Shown here piece after piece: positions 50,786 through 60,769 of a stretch of 64,000 nucleotides of DNA. A program made the position numbers and the translations under genes. Position 1 is the stretch's first letter; every line of letters begins with the position of its first letter. Under the pieces are notes generated by a model, which was given only the letters and a program-made list of their open reading frames with translations, was not told the origin of the DNA and ran no database searches. The stretch is from contig CAMVPC010000004.1 of NCBI GenBank assembly GCA_947169265.1, forward strand, positions 1 to 64,000. The letters are read 5' to 3'. This DNA comes from an uncultured Prevotellaceae bacterium. Its GTDB lineage: Bacteria > Bacteroidota > Bacteroidia > Bacteroidales > Muribaculaceae.

Positions 50786-51685
50786 TTACTTGGTGTAATT
50801 AATAATGTACGCTTCGCCCGAGGGGGTCGAGAAGGCAATCTTGCCCGTTGCCACCTGGGGATACATGGCAATTACATCTTCACCTGTGAGCGTTTGGGTC
50901 TGGCCATCGAGGGTCATTGCCACAATGCTCGACGAGGTATAAACATAGCCATCGTCGGTGTTCACCATGCCTACCACGGTGTTGTCGTCGAGCCACTTGG
51001 CGGCGCGCAGCGCGCCCAAGCGCTTGACGTTGGTGCCGTTGAGGTCACACACGTAGGCGGCATCGCCGCTCACAAAGAACAACGCCTTAGTGCCATCGGG
51101 CGACAGTTGCGGCCAAATGTAGCGCGCGTCGGCGCCCAGTGGCAGCAGTTCGCGCGTCTTGCCGTTCTCGCTCACTGTGAGGCGGTAGTTCTGGGTGGTG
51201 TAGAGCATGGTGCCCTTGACAGCTTTGTCCTTGCCCAGCGCCTTGGCGTTCATCTTCTTTCCGGTCATGGTCATGGCCGTGCTGCCGGCAACCGCCACGC
51301 CCTGCAATTCGCGGGTGGGCTTGACAAGTTGCTCGATGGCGCCTGTGGCCAGATTGTGGGATTTTACAGCCACCTTGCGCAAGTGGTTCTTGTTCCAAGT
51401 GGCTTCACGATAGACGATACTGTTACCGTCGGGTGAAACCGTCACGTTGTAACCGGCGTTCTCGGCCGTGGTCACAACTTGCGTCGCATTTGTCGCCAGT
51501 TCGAGCTTGGTGAGCCCGCGGTTGCCGTCATCGGTCGCAAGCACATAGTCGCCCGCGGGACTGATGGCGGCAACTTTTGTCGTGCCTTCGGGCAGGGTGA
51601 TTGGCTCAATCCCTGTCACGTTCAGCACTTGGGCCGCCGCGCCAAAACTAACGAATAATGCCAAAGCTAAAGTAACTTTTTTCAT
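50786..51685 (-). CDS. Secreted beta-propeller (TolB/WD40-like) protein
   Basis: A 299-residue exported protein. The signal peptide (MKKVTLALALFVSFGAAAQ) is followed by repeated blades with the TolB-type SPDG signature (NVTVSPDGNSIVY at about 84-96 and WPQLSPDGTKALFF at about 195-208) and AISPAGDYVLAT near 41-52. No enzymatic motif is seen. It is upstream of and in the same transcript as the large amidase (15-base gap), suggesting a partner role at the surface. Promoter at 51771-51801 with an 86-base leader. Confidence 0.78.
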   Translation of the reverse strand: MKKVTLALALFVSFGAAAQVLNVTGIEPITLPEGTTKVAAISPAGDYVLATDDGNRGLTKLELATNATQVVTTAENAGYNVTVSPDGNSIVYREATWNKNHLRKVAVKSHNLATGAIEQLVKPTRELQGVAVAGSTAMTMTGKKMNAKALGKDKAVKGTMLYTTQNYRLTVSENGKTRELLPLGADARYIWPQLSPDGTKALFFVSGDAAYVCDLNGTNVKRLGALRAAKWLDDNTVVGMVNTDDGYVYTSSSIVAMTLDGQTQTLTGEDVIAMYPQVATGKIAFSTPSGEAYIINYTK

Positions 51686-51770
51686 ACGCGTTTAGTTTTA
51701 AAAAGGTTGATTTAAAAGAGAATATAAAATATAAAAAGCGGTTGGATTTGTTTCGCGATAAATTTCCGTC

Positions 51771-51801
51771 CAAAGTTAGGTATTTATTTTTAATTGTGCA
51801 A
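51771..51801 (-). promoter_or_regulatory. Promoter of the propeller-amidase operon
   Basis: Minus strand: TTG (51801-51799) in a TTTGC context, a 20-base spacer, then TAACTTTG (51778-51771). Confidence 0.75.
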
Positions 51802-51923
51802 AAAAAAGAACAAAACTGTTAATAATCATAAGGGCCGCTGTTTGCAACTATTGTGCGTTTGTTTTTCCGCTTGAGCCGCTTATTTGATTTTTTTAACGAA
51901 TTGTGGAAAAAATGGAAAAAAAA

Positions 51924-51954
51924 TTTGGCGAATAGCGAATAATGTGTAAATTTG
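51924..51954 (+). promoter_or_regulatory. Promoter of the ECF sigma factor gene
   Basis: TTTG at 51924-51927, a 19-base spacer, then TAAATTTG at 51947-51954. Confidence 0.75.
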
Positions 51955-52083
51955 CAATGTTTTTTCCATGATATTTCAAGGGAAATACGTTAGAGTTTGA
52001 CGCTAATTATTTGATTATTAACCATTTAAATTCGACTGCCTATAGAACGACCTCTACTCTTATTTAACTAAAAATAGATAGAG

Positions 52084-52677
52084 ATGATTACAACGTTGAA
52101 AGATTTGAGCGATGACCGCCTGGTGTCGCTCTATGCTCAAGGTGATAACACGGCCTTCGACGCGATTATTGAGCGTCATAAGAACAAGTTATTCTCCTAC
52201 ATTTTTCATGGTGTAAAAAACTACGACCTGGCAAACGATATTTTCCAGGAGACTTTTGTCAAGGCTATCATGACCATCAAGCAGGGACGCTACACCGAGA
52301 AGGGACAGTTCGCCGCTTGGCTCACGCGCATTGCCCACAACCTGATTATCGACTCCTTCCGCCAGGAAAAGACCGAAAATCTTCAGTCGACCGATAACGA
52401 AGGCGTCGACTTGCTCAACCGCAAGGAACTGAGCGAAGACACCATCGAGGACCACCTCGTTATGCTGCAGATACACCGCGACGTGCGCAAGCTCCTGCTC
52501 GCCCTGCCCGAGAGCCAGCGCGACGTGTTGCTCATGCGCTTTTACCGCAACATGAGTTTCAAGGAAATCGCCGAACGCACCCAGGTGAGCATCAACACCG
52601 CGCTGGGACGTATGCGCTATGCTATCCTCAACCTGCGTCGACTCGCCGAAAAGAACCATATCGCCCTCTCGTTGTGA
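52084..52677 (+). CDS. ECF-type sigma-70 family RNA polymerase sigma factor
   Basis: A 197-residue sigma factor. Region 2 spans about 20-95 (AFDAIIERHKNKLFSYIF, then DIFQETFVKAI and FAAWLTRIAHNLIIDSFRQ) and region 4 about 135-190 (LPESQRDVLLMRFYRNMSFKEIAERTQ as helix-turn-helix entry, then NTALGRMRYAIL). There is no region 3 and no adjacent anti-sigma or FecR/SusC-D genes, so it is not a typical sugar-uptake ECF. The -35/-10 preference cannot be read from sequence. The gene is alone, with its own promoter and a long leader. Confidence 0.9.
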   Translation: MITTLKDLSDDRLVSLYAQGDNTAFDAIIERHKNKLFSYIFHGVKNYDLANDIFQETFVKAIMTIKQGRYTEKGQFAAWLTRIAHNLIIDSFRQEKTENLQSTDNEGVDLLNRKELSEDTIEDHLVMLQIHRDVRKLLLALPESQRDVLLMRFYRNMSFKEIAERTQVSINTALGRMRYAILNLRRLAEKNHIALSL

Positions 52678-52750
52678 CCCTCAACAGGGCCTCACGACAC
52701 CACATTGCCCCAAGTTGAGACGCCGAAAAGTCACTTTTTGGGAAGAAAAG

Positions 52751-52781
52751 TTGTGAAAAGGCTACGAATGTCGTACCTTTG
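52751..52781 (+). promoter_or_regulatory. Promoter of tig
   Basis: TTG at 52751-52753, a 20-base spacer, then TACCTTTG at 52774-52781, 58 bases before the tig ATG. Confidence 0.75.
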
Positions 52782-52838
52782 CACCGCTTTTTTGGGCAAA
52801 TTACGATAATAATCAATTAAGTCACATCATAACTAACA

Positions 52839-54203
52839 ATGAACGTAACACTTAACAAAGTAGATAATGTGAATGGCAACATCACAATATCGATTGAACC
52901 CGCCGACTATCAAGCCGACGTAAAAAAGCGTATGAACGAACTGGGCCGCACCCGCGCCATTAAGGGCTTCCGCCCCGGCCATGTGCCTGCCGCGCTGCTC
53001 AAGAAACTCTTTGGTTCACAAGCTATGACCGAAGTGGTTGACCGCATGGTGAGCAAGGCCCTGTATCAATATGTGGTCGATAATAAACTTAAAATCCTCG
53101 GTGAGCCCATGCTCAACCGTGATACGAAGGTCGATCTTACCCAAGAAACCGAGCACACTTTCATCTTCGACATCGGCTTCATGCCCGAGATTAAACTCAA
53201 TCTTGCCGACATTACTATTCCTTATTATAATATAGAGGTGAGCGACGAGATGGTTGATAACCAAAACGCCGCTTTCAAGAAACGCTATGGCAAGCAGGTG
53301 CCCGGTGAGGTGAGCGCGAAGGATTCGCTCCTGCGCGGCTCCATGATTGAGCTTAACGAGGATGGCACCGACAAGACCGACGGCATTACCGTCGAGCGCA
53401 CTGTCATCTCGCCCCAGTATCTCAAGGATGACGTTCAGGCTGAGTTCTTCATTGGCCGTCACGTGGGCGACGATATTACCTTCAATCCTCAAGAGGCCGC
53501 CGGTGGCAGCGCCGCCGAGATTGCCGGTATGCTCAACATCGACAAGAAGGACGCTCCCGACGTGAAGAGCGACTTCCGCTTCCATGTGGAGGAAATCATG
53601 ATCAACCAAGACGCCGAGATGAATCAGGAGCTCTTCGACGCCGTTCTTGGCAAGGACGTGGCCAAGAACGAAGAGGAATACCTCACCAAGGTGCGCGAAA
53701 TGCTCGCCGGACAGCTCAAGAACGATAGCAACTATCGTTTCACCATCGACACCAAGGATGCCCTCATGGCTGCCGCCGGTGCCGATACCATGGAGCTCCC
53801 CGATGAATTCCTTAAGCGTTTCCTGGCCAGCCGTGCCGAGAACGAGGACGAAGCCAAGAAAGTCGAGGAGGACTACCCCCGTAGTAGCGAGCAAATCAAG
53901 TGGCAACTCATTCGCGACAAAGTGGCAGAAGACCTTGAAGTGAAAGTCACTAACGACGACCGCATGGCCCTCGCACGCTTTTACACCGCTCAGCAGTTTG
54001 CACAATATGGCATGGGCAATGTGCCCGACGACGTGCTTGACCGCTATGCCGGCGACATGCTCAAGGACGAGCGCATGGCAGCCGACATCGATGCCCGTGC
54101 CCATGAGGACAAGACTTACAACGCCATCCGCCAGGCTGTCAAGCTGAAAGAAACTACCGTCAGCGTTGAGGAATTCAACAACCTGTTCAAGAAGGCGGAA
54201 TAA
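52839..54203 (+). CDS. tig: Trigger factor chaperone
   Basis: Ribosome-bound chaperone that meets nascent chains at the exit tunnel. The 454-residue product has the N-terminal ribosome-binding domain with the signature GFRPGHVPAALLKKLFG (about 43-59), a middle domain (about 150-260) in which the FKBP-type isomerase features are weak, and a helical C-terminal domain with a VEEDYPRSSEQIKW segment. Divergent middle domains are usual in Bacteroidetes. It is placed before clpP and clpX, the conserved tig-clpP-clpX order, but with its own terminator at 54233-54265. Confidence 0.93.
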   Translation: MNVTLNKVDNVNGNITISIEPADYQADVKKRMNELGRTRAIKGFRPGHVPAALLKKLFGSQAMTEVVDRMVSKALYQYVVDNKLKILGEPMLNRDTKVDLTQETEHTFIFDIGFMPEIKLNLADITIPYYNIEVSDEMVDNQNAAFKKRYGKQVPGEVSAKDSLLRGSMIELNEDGTDKTDGITVERTVISPQYLKDDVQAEFFIGRHVGDDITFNPQEAAGGSAAEIAGMLNIDKKDAPDVKSDFRFHVEEIMINQDAEMNQELFDAVLGKDVAKNEEEYLTKVREMLAGQLKNDSNYRFTIDTKDALMAAAGADTMELPDEFLKRFLASRAENEDEAKKVEEDYPRSSEQIKWQLIRDKVAEDLEVKVTNDDRMALARFYTAQQFAQYGMGNVPDDVLDRYAGDMLKDERMAADIDARAHEDKTYNAIRQAVKLKETTVSVEEFNNLFKKAE

Positions 54204-54232
54204 TCAGCCGAGACTGACATTTTATCACCACC

Positions 54233-54265
54233 AAAGAGAACGGCACGAGATTTGCCGTTCTCTTT
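54233..54265 (+). terminator. Terminator of tig
   Basis: AAAGAGAACGGCA (54233-54245) pairs perfectly with TGCCGTTCTCTTT (54253-54265), followed by more T residues. Confidence 0.85.
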
Positions 54266-54336
54266 TTCGTAAGGGGCCAAACTATAAATTTTCATAAAAA
54301 AACACCATTCATTCCACTTGGCTCAAAATTAATTCG

Positions 54337-54344
54337 TAACTTTG
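54337..54344 (+). promoter_or_regulatory. -7 box of clpP-clpX
   Basis: TAACTTTG, 26 bases before the clpP ATG. A TTG at 54318-54320 lies upstream with a short 16-base spacer. Confidence 0.6.
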
Positions 54345-54369
54345 AAAGAAATTTAATTGTGATTACAGT

Positions 54370-55041
54370 ATGAACAACGATTTTAAGAAATTCGCCGTCA
54401 ATCATCTTGGCGTCAATTCACTGGGCCTGCACCAGTATGCGCAACACATCAGCGACAGCTACATCAACCCCACCATCATCGAGGAACGCCAGCTCAATGT
54501 GGCGCAAATGGATGTCTTCTCACGACTGATGATGGATCGCATCATTTTCCTTGGCGCCCCCATTGACGACCTGGTGGCCAATGTCATTCAAGCGCAACTG
54601 CTTTATCTCGACTCGGCCGACCCCGGTAAGGATGTGTCGATTTACATCAACTCGCCCGGCGGCTCGGTCTATGCCGGCTTGGGTATCTACGACACCATGC
54701 AGTATATACAAAGCGACGTGGCTACCATCTGCACCGGCATGGCGGCCTCGATGGCCGCTGTGTTACTCGTGGCAGGCGAAAAGGGTAAGCGTCACGCCCT
54801 CAAGCACTCGCGCGTGATGATTCACCAGCCCATGGGTGGTATCCAGGGCCAGGCCAGCGACATTGAAATCACTGCGCGTGAAATTCAAAAGCTCAAGCAG
54901 GAATTATATAACATCATCTCGACTCATTCGGGTCAACCTTACGACAAGGTGTACGCCGACAGCGACCGCGACTACTGGATGACCGCCGACGAGGCCAAGG
55001 CTTACGGCATGATTGACGACGTGCTCGTGCGCTCGGTTTAA
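54370..55041 (+). CDS. clpP: ATP-dependent Clp protease proteolytic subunit
   Basis: Serine protease barrel that partners ClpX. The 223-residue product has YINSPGGSV (92-100), catalytic Ser127 in [13 protein letters not shown] and His152 in MIHQPMGG. The third member is expected in DSDRDYWMT near 195-203. The N-terminal extension of about 25 residues is typical of Bacteroidetes ClpP. clpX follows after 23 bases, so the two subunits of the protease are co-transcribed. Confidence 0.97.
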   Translation: MNNDFKKFAVNHLGVNSLGLHQYAQHISDSYINPTIIEERQLNVAQMDVFSRLMMDRIIFLGAPIDDLVANVIQAQLLYLDSADPGKDVSIYINSPGGSVYAGLGIYDTMQYIQSDVATICTGMAASMAAVLLVAGEKGKRHALKHSRVMIHQPMGGIQGQASDIEITAREIQKLKQELYNIISTHSGQPYDKVYADSDRDYWMTADEAKAYGMIDDVLVRSV

Positions 55042-55064
55042 TAATTCCTGTTATCATCTATCAC

Positions 55065-56306
55065 ATGGCTAAAAATAACAATAAGCATTGTGCGTTTTGT
55101 CAGCGTGGCGTCAACGAGGTCACGCTGCTCATTCCCGGTCCCGAGGCTTGCATCTGTTCGGATTGCGTTGAGCGAGCCCACGAAATCTTGAAGGAGTATG
55201 CCGGCGTCGATGCCGACGAGCAAACCTCGTCGCCCGACAAGATCGACCTCCCCAAGCCGCAAGAAATCAAGGCTTACCTCGATGAGTATGTCATTGGTCA
55301 GGAGGAAGCGAAAAAATTCCTTTCTGTGGCTGTGTATAACCACTATAAGCGTCTTAATCAAGACAAGGACGATGTTGATATCGAAAAGAGTAACGTCATC
55401 ATCGTGGGACCTACCGGTACCGGCAAGACCTTGCTGGCCAAGACTATAGCGCGCTTGCTCAAGGTGCCCTTCGCCATCGTTGATGCCACGGTGCTCACCG
55501 AGGCCGGTTACGTGGGCGAAGACATCGAGAGCCTGCTTACCCGCTTGCTCGCCGCCTGCGACTACAATGTCAAAGAGGCCGAGCGCGGCATCGTGTTTAT
55601 CGACGAGATCGATAAAATCGCGCGCAAGAGCGACAATCCCAGCATTACCCGCGACGTGAGCGGTGAGGGTGTGCAGCAGGGATTGCTCAAGCTGCTCGAG
55701 GGCAGTGTGGTCAATGTGCCGCCTCAAGGCGGACGCAAACACCCTGAGCAACGCATGATTGCAGTCGACACGAAGAATATCCTGTTTATTTGTGGCGGTG
55801 CCTTCGAGGGCATCGAACGTAAGATAGCCCTGCGCCTCAACACCCATGTGGTGGGCTACGGGTCGGGGCGCCACATCACCAAGATGGACCAGGAACGGCT
55901 CATGCACTTCGTCGCGCCGCAAGACCTGCGCGCCTATGGCCTCATTCCCGAAATTATCGGGCGTCTGCCGGTGGTCACCAACCTCGAGCCGCTCGATCGC
56001 GATGCCCTTAAGCGCATCCTCACCGAGCCCAAGAACGCTATCGTCAAGCAGTACACCAAGCTGCTCGAGATGGATGGTGTCGAGTTGGTTATCGATGAGG
56101 AGGCTTTAGACTATGTGGTCGACAAGGCCATAGAGTATAAGTTGGGAGCTCGCGGACTGCGCTCGTTGTTCGAGACCATCATGGTTGATGTGATGTACGA
56201 GGTGCCCACTACCCACGAGAAACAGTACCGACTCACGCGCGACTTCGCCAAGCGGCAGCTCGACAAGTCGAATTTCGACTTGCTTAACGCGGGTCGCAAG
56301 CAATAA
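55065..56306 (+). CDS. clpX: ATP-dependent Clp protease ATP-binding subunit ClpX
   Basis: AAA+ unfoldase that feeds substrates to ClpP. The 413-residue product has the N-terminal C4 zinc domain (Cys9, Cys12, Cys31, Cys34), Walker A GPTGTGKT (115-122), Walker [10 protein letters not shown] near 176-184, [13 protein letters not shown], and the pore and sensor regions with GYGSGRH. A ClpP-binding loop of the IGF type is expected in the 265-275 region but was not pinned down by eye. The length is typical. The operon ends at the hairpin 56346-56385. Confidence 0.97.
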   Translation: MAKNNNKHCAFCQRGVNEVTLLIPGPEACICSDCVERAHEILKEYAGVDADEQTSSPDKIDLPKPQEIKAYLDEYVIGQEEAKKFLSVAVYNHYKRLNQDKDDVDIEKSNVIIVGPTGTGKTLLAKTIARLLKVPFAIVDATVLTEAGYVGEDIESLLTRLLAACDYNVKEAERGIVFIDEIDKIARKSDNPSITRDVSGEGVQQGLLKLLEGSVVNVPPQGGRKHPEQRMIAVDTKNILFICGGAFEGIERKIALRLNTHVVGYGSGRHITKMDQERLMHFVAPQDLRAYGLIPEIIGRLPVVTNLEPLDRDALKRILTEPKNAIVKQYTKLLEMDGVELVIDEEALDYVVDKAIEYKLGARGLRSLFETIMVDVMYEVPTTHEKQYRLTRDFAKRQLDKSNFDLLNAGRKQ

Positions 56307-56345
56307 CACCCTCGCCGGCAAGGCGGGAATGAAGAGCGATTTTGG

Positions 56346-56385
56346 GGTCTCTAAGGACTTATGGTTCCTTGGAGACCTCGTTTTT
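56346..56385 (+). terminator. Terminator of clpP-clpX
   Basis: GGTCTCTAAGGA (56346-56357) pairs with TCCTTGGAGACC (56366-56377), one mismatch, followed by CGTTTTT. Confidence 0.75.
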
Positions 56386-56426
56386 ACGGTAAAAATCAAG
56401 ATGAGGGCGTTTTTTTTACGAAGAAT

Positions 56427-56457
56427 TTTGCCGATACGTTTTTTTTCGTTAAATTTG
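56427..56457 (+). promoter_or_regulatory. Promoter of recQ
   Basis: TTTG at 56427-56430, a 19-base spacer, then TAAATTTG at 56450-56457, 37 bases before the recQ ATG. Confidence 0.75.
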
Positions 56458-56494
56458 TATCACTTTTTTACCTTATAACATATTTCTCTTCACG

Positions 56495-58669
56495 ATGACC
56501 AATCACAAATTGCTCACCGACGAGCTGAAACAATACTTTGGGTTTGACACTTTCAAGGGCAACCAAGAAGCGATTATCAACAACCTTATCGAGGAGCGTG
56601 ACACTTTTGTGCTCATGCCCACCGGTGGCGGTAAGTCGCTATGCTATCAACTGCCGGCTCTCTTGATGGAGGGCACGGCGATTGTCATTTCGCCACTTAT
56701 TGCCTTGATGAAGAACCAAGTGGACGCGATGCGCAACTTTAGTGAGGATGACGGCATCGCCCATTTCCTCAACTCGTCGCTCAACAAGCAGGCCATTGAG
56801 CAGGTGAAAGACGACATAGTCAATGGACGCACGCGCCTCCTCTATGTGGCGCCCGAATCGCTCACAAAGCCCGAGAATGTGGATTTCTTGCGTCAGGTGA
56901 AAGTGTCGTTCTATGCCATCGACGAGGCCCATTGCATCTCGGAGTGGGGACATGATTTTAGACCCGAATACCGCAACATCAGGCCCATTATCAACCAAAT
57001 AGGTAAGCGCCCTATCATCGCGCTCACGGCCACCGCCACGCCCAAGGTGCAGCACGATATCCAAAAGAACCTTGGCATCGTCGACGCCACGGTCTTTAAG
57101 TCGTCGTTCAACCGTCCCAACCTTTACTATGAGGTGAGGCCCAAGACGAAGGACGTCGACAAGGAAATCATCCGTTATATCAAGTCGATGGAGGGAAAAA
57201 GCGGTATTATTTATTGCTTGAGCAGGAAAAAAGTGGAAGAACTGGCCGAGACGTTGCGCGTGAACGACATCAAGGCGCTTGCTTATCATGCTGGTATGGA
57301 TAGCGCGACTCGTAGCGCGAATCAAGACGCTTTCATCCTCGAGGATGTTGACGTGATTGTGGCTACTATAGCCTTTGGCATGGGTATCGATAAGCCCGAC
57401 GTGCGTTTCGTTATCCACTATGACATTCCCAAGAGTCTTGAGGGGTATTACCAAGAGACCGGGCGCGCCGGGCGCGATGGCGGTGAGGGACGTTGCATCA
57501 CGTTCTATGCCAAGAAGGATCTCGTCAAGCTGCAAAAATTCATGCAGGGTAAACCTGTCGCCGAGCAGGAAATAGGCAAGCAACTGCTACAGGAAACCGC
57601 GAGTTATGCTGAGTCGAGTGTGTGCCGACGCAAATCGTTGCTGCACTACTTTGGCGAGGAATATGACAAAGACAACTGTAATAATTGCGACAACTGTCTC
57701 CATCCGCGTAAAAAGGTGGAGGCCGCCGATGTGATGTGTGACATCATCGACACCGTGATGCTACTCAAAGAGAAGTTCAAAGCCGACCATGTGGTGGCTG
57801 TGATGACAGCGGCCGATTCGGCCGAAGTGATCAGGAACAAGCACAACGAGTTGGAGGTGTACGGTTGCCAGCGCGACAAGTCCCCCCAGTTCCTCAATGC
57901 GGTCATCACGCAAGGCATTATTGCCGGCTACCTCGACCGCGATATTGAGAATTATGGGCTTATCAAGGTGACCAAAAAGGGACACGAGTTCCTCGAGAAT
58001 CCGCAGTCGTTTATGGTCGTTGAGGACCAGGACTTCACCGAGGCCGAAGAAATGGACCCGCAGGGTGGCACGTCCTGTCTTGACCCCACCTTGTTCAGCA
58101 TACTCAAAGACCTGCGCAAGAAAGTGGCGGCGCGCAAAGGGGTGCCGCCTTACGTCGTCTTCCAGGATCCTTCACTCGAGTCAATGGCCACAAACTATCC
58201 CATCACAATTGAGGAGTTGCAGAACATTCCGGGTGTGGGGCAAGGCAAGGCAAGACGTTACGGCAAAGAGTTTGTCGATATTATTAAGAAACATGTCGAG
58301 GAGAATGATATCGAGCGCCCAATCGACATCAGGGTGCGCACTGTGCCCAGTAAGAGTAAAATCAAAATTTACCTTATCCAGGGCATCGACCGCAAGGTGT
58401 CGCTCGACGCGTTGGCCGAGGACAAGGGACTGGAGTTTGATGAGTTGCTCGATGAACTCGAGGCCATCGTCTATTCGGGCACGAAGATTAATATAGATTA
58501 CAGCATCAATGAACGAATCGATGAGGACCATGCCGAGGATATATACGACTACTTCCTCCACAGTACCACCGACGAACTTAAAGCCGCACTCGACGAGCTT
58601 GGCGACGACTACACCGAGGAGGAGGTGAGGCTCATCCGCATCAAGTTTATCAGCGAAATGGGCAATTAG
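56495..58669 (+). CDS. recQ: ATP-dependent DNA helicase RecQ
   Basis: 3'-5' DNA helicase for recombinational repair. The 724-residue product has the RecQ-specific N-terminal region (FGFDTFKGNQ), Walker A PTGGGKS (42-48), DEAH box (143-146), the aromatic-rich loop SEWGHDFRPEYR (149-160), helicase motif VI with QETGRAGRDG (about 311-320), a zinc-binding RQC region (CRRKSLLHYFGEE then CNNCDNC, about 378-402), a winged-helix domain and an HRDC domain (about 525-605). The C-terminal 110 residues are an acidic extension that makes it longer than E. coli RecQ (about 610) but is usual in Bacteroidetes. It stands alone with its own promoter. Confidence 0.97.
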   Translation: MTNHKLLTDELKQYFGFDTFKGNQEAIINNLIEERDTFVLMPTGGGKSLCYQLPALLMEGTAIVISPLIALMKNQVDAMRNFSEDDGIAHFLNSSLNKQAIEQVKDDIVNGRTRLLYVAPESLTKPENVDFLRQVKVSFYAIDEAHCISEWGHDFRPEYRNIRPIINQIGKRPIIALTATATPKVQHDIQKNLGIVDATVFKSSFNRPNLYYEVRPKTKDVDKEIIRYIKSMEGKSGIIYCLSRKKVEELAETLRVNDIKALAYHAGMDSATRSANQDAFILEDVDVIVATIAFGMGIDKPDVRFVIHYDIPKSLEGYYQETGRAGRDGGEGRCITFYAKKDLVKLQKFMQGKPVAEQEIGKQLLQETASYAESSVCRRKSLLHYFGEEYDKDNCNNCDNCLHPRKKVEAADVMCDIIDTVMLLKEKFKADHVVAVMTAADSAEVIRNKHNELEVYGCQRDKSPQFLNAVITQGIIAGYLDRDIENYGLIKVTKKGHEFLENPQSFMVVEDQDFTEAEEMDPQGGTSCLDPTLFSILKDLRKKVAARKGVPPYVVFQDPSLESMATNYPITIEELQNIPGVGQGKARRYGKEFVDIIKKHVEENDIERPIDIRVRTVPSKSKIKIYLIQGIDRKVSLDALAEDKGLEFDELLDELEAIVYSGTKINIDYSINERIDEDHAEDIYDYFLHSTTDELKAALDELGDDYTEEEVRLIRIKFISEMGN

Positions 58670-58751
58670 CACCATATCACCGGGCTACAAACACAGGCCT
58701 ATGATGCTATTTTTAGCCTCGACACACAATTATTTGCCTTTCTCAGCGTTA

Positions 58752-58759
58752 TATTTTTG
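58752..58759 (+). promoter_or_regulatory. -7 box of the SurA-like isomerase gene
   Basis: TATTTTTG, 29 bases before the ATG at 58788. A TTTG at 58734-58737 is too close (14 bases) to be a standard -33. Confidence 0.5.
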
Positions 58760-58787
58760 TGTTTGAATTTTAATGTGTTATTAAATA

Positions 58788-60737
58788 ATGAAAGTAAAAT
58801 TCTTCCTATGTGCCGCCATCGCTTGCGGTGCGCTTTGTGCTTTTGCGGCCAAAGATCCTGTGCTCATGACAATTAACGGAAAGGATGTGACGCTCTCCGA
58901 GTTTGAGTACTTATACAAGAAAAACAGCAGTCAGCAGGTCGAGAAAGAATCGCTCGCCAAGTATGTGGAGCGCTTTGTCAACTACAAACTCAAGGTGGCC
59001 GACGCCGAGGCCGAGGGTATCGACACTACAGCCGCCTTTAAGGCCGAGTTCGAAGGATACCGCTACGACTTGGTGAAACCTTACTTGAGCGACTCCACCG
59101 TGACCGAGCGACTCGCGCGTGAGGCTTACGATCGCATGAAAAAGAATGTCAATGTCACCCATATCATGATCAAGCGGGGCGCTACCGAGGCCCAGCGAGC
59201 TGAACAGATGCAGCGCATGGACAGCATCCGCAACCGCATCCTTGCCGGCGAGAGCATGAACGACTTGGCCGACAAATTCTCTATCGATCCCTCGGTGAAG
59301 AATAATCATGGTGAATATGGCTTTATCTCGGCCGGTATGTTCCCTTATGAGTTCGACGAAGTGGTGTTCAATACGCCGCAAGGCCAAATCTCAAAACCGT
59401 TCTTGACCGATTATGGCGTGCACATGATTCGCGCTAATGAGGTCAGGCCCGACGATGGTCAGGTCGAAGCCTCCCACATCCTCATAACGTGTCCCCGCAA
59501 CGCCACTGCCGAGCAGGAGGCTGCGGCAAAAATGCGCATCGACTCTATCCGCAATATCATTGTGAATGAGGGACGCGACTTTGCCACTGTCGCACGCTCG
59601 CTGTCGCAAGATCCCAGCGCGGCGCGCAACGCGGGCGCTTTGGGATGGTTTGGGCACGGACGTATGGTGAAAGAGTTTGAGAATGCTGTGTTCGCCATGA
59701 AGGTGGGCGAGGTGAGCGAACCCATCAAGACGCAATTCGGCTACCACATCATCAAGAAGACCGGACAACGCCCCATTGACTCTTACGAGAAATTACGTCC
59801 CCAAATCGTGCAAGCCATGCAAGGCGACGCGCGTGGTGAAGCTCCCGTGCGCGAGCGCATCAAAGAGGTTCGTCAGCAATACGATGTGAAGAGGAATCCT
59901 AAGCTCGACACCTATATGAACGACCTGGTGAAGAAAATGGGCAAATACGACTCGACGTTCATCGCCGCTGTCGCAGCAAGCAATATCAATGCCTATACCT
60001 TCGACAAGGGGCGCGGCGTCGTGAAGTTCGCGTCGGTGGCTCCGTTGCTCAACGCCAAGGTGCGTATCACCCCCGAGGAGGTGCCCGACCTGCTGAACAA
60101 TCGCCTTAACGTGCTTGTCGACAACGAGGTGACGATATACTACGTCAATGACCTTATCAATAAGAATCCCGATTACAAGAACCTGCTTAATGAGTATCGC
60201 GACGGATCGTTGCTCTACGAGGTGAGCAACCGGCGCGTGTGGGATGCCGCGGCCAAGGACACCACCGGCCTTAAGGAATATTTTGAGGCACATCGCAGCA
60301 AATACATTTGGGAGAAACCGCGTTTCAAGGGCCTTGTCATGATGGCCAAGAACGACACGGTGCTCAACGAGGCCAAGCAAATGTACATTAATATGCACAC
60401 CCGCAACATGGAACTGGTTGCCGACTCGCTCGTGCGTCATTTTAATAATGATATCCACTTCGAGCGCTTCAACAACTTCGCTCCCGGCCAGAATACAATG
60501 GTCGACTACCTTGTGTTTGACGGAACCGTAAAGCGTTCGCTTGATCCCCGTTGGCCTTCGTTTATGCTCCTTGACGGACGCATCATCGAGTCGCCCGAGA
60601 CGTTTGCCGATGTCAAGGGTCTTGTCACGAGCGACTATCAGGACGTACTCGAGAAACGATGGATTGAGGAGCTGCACAAGAAATATCCGGTGACTATTAA
60701 CCAAGCTGTCCTCAAGAAGGTTAAAGAAATAAAATAA
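58788..60737 (+). CDS. SurA-like periplasmic peptidylprolyl isomerase
   Basis: Exported parvulin-type chaperone for outer-membrane proteins. The 649-residue product has a signal peptide (about 1-21), a SurA-N helical region (to about 115), two parvulin domains (about 120-220 with VNVTHIMIKRG and GFISAGMFPYEFDEVVF; about 225-330 with VEASHILITCPRNA, LGWFGHGRMVKEFENAVF and FGYHIIKKTG) and a long C-terminal region of unknown fold (about 340-649). It is larger than E. coli SurA (428), matching the Bacteroidetes type. It ends at the terminator 60770-60811, just before the ABC-F gene. Confidence 0.92.
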   Translation: MKVKFFLCAAIACGALCAFAAKDPVLMTINGKDVTLSEFEYLYKKNSSQQVEKESLAKYVERFVNYKLKVADAEAEGIDTTAAFKAEFEGYRYDLVKPYLSDSTVTERLAREAYDRMKKNVNVTHIMIKRGATEAQRAEQMQRMDSIRNRILAGESMNDLADKFSIDPSVKNNHGEYGFISAGMFPYEFDEVVFNTPQGQISKPFLTDYGVHMIRANEVRPDDGQVEASHILITCPRNATAEQEAAAKMRIDSIRNIIVNEGRDFATVARSLSQDPSAARNAGALGWFGHGRMVKEFENAVFAMKVGEVSEPIKTQFGYHIIKKTGQRPIDSYEKLRPQIVQAMQGDARGEAPVRERIKEVRQQYDVKRNPKLDTYMNDLVKKMGKYDSTFIAAVAASNINAYTFDKGRGVVKFASVAPLLNAKVRITPEEVPDLLNNRLNVLVDNEVTIYYVNDLINKNPDYKNLLNEYRDGSLLYEVSNRRVWDAAAKDTTGLKEYFEAHRSKYIWEKPRFKGLVMMAKNDTVLNEAKQMYINMHTRNMELVADSLVRHFNNDIHFERFNNFAPGQNTMVDYLVFDGTVKRSLDPRWPSFMLLDGRIIESPETFADVKGLVTSDYQDVLEKRWIEELHKKYPVTINQAVLKKVKEIK

Positions 60738-60769
60738 CCGCCATCATGTCGACGTTGTAAACCGCAAAA

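Larger units (their letters stand above)
51686..52083. other. 398-base divergent intergenic region
   Basis: Between the divergent propeller-protein and sigma-factor genes. It contains the two paired promoters at 51771-51801 (-) and 51924-51954 (+) and AT-rich DNA with A- and T-runs. The sigma gene has a leader of about 125 bases with no obvious riboswitch or small ORF. Confidence 0.6.
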
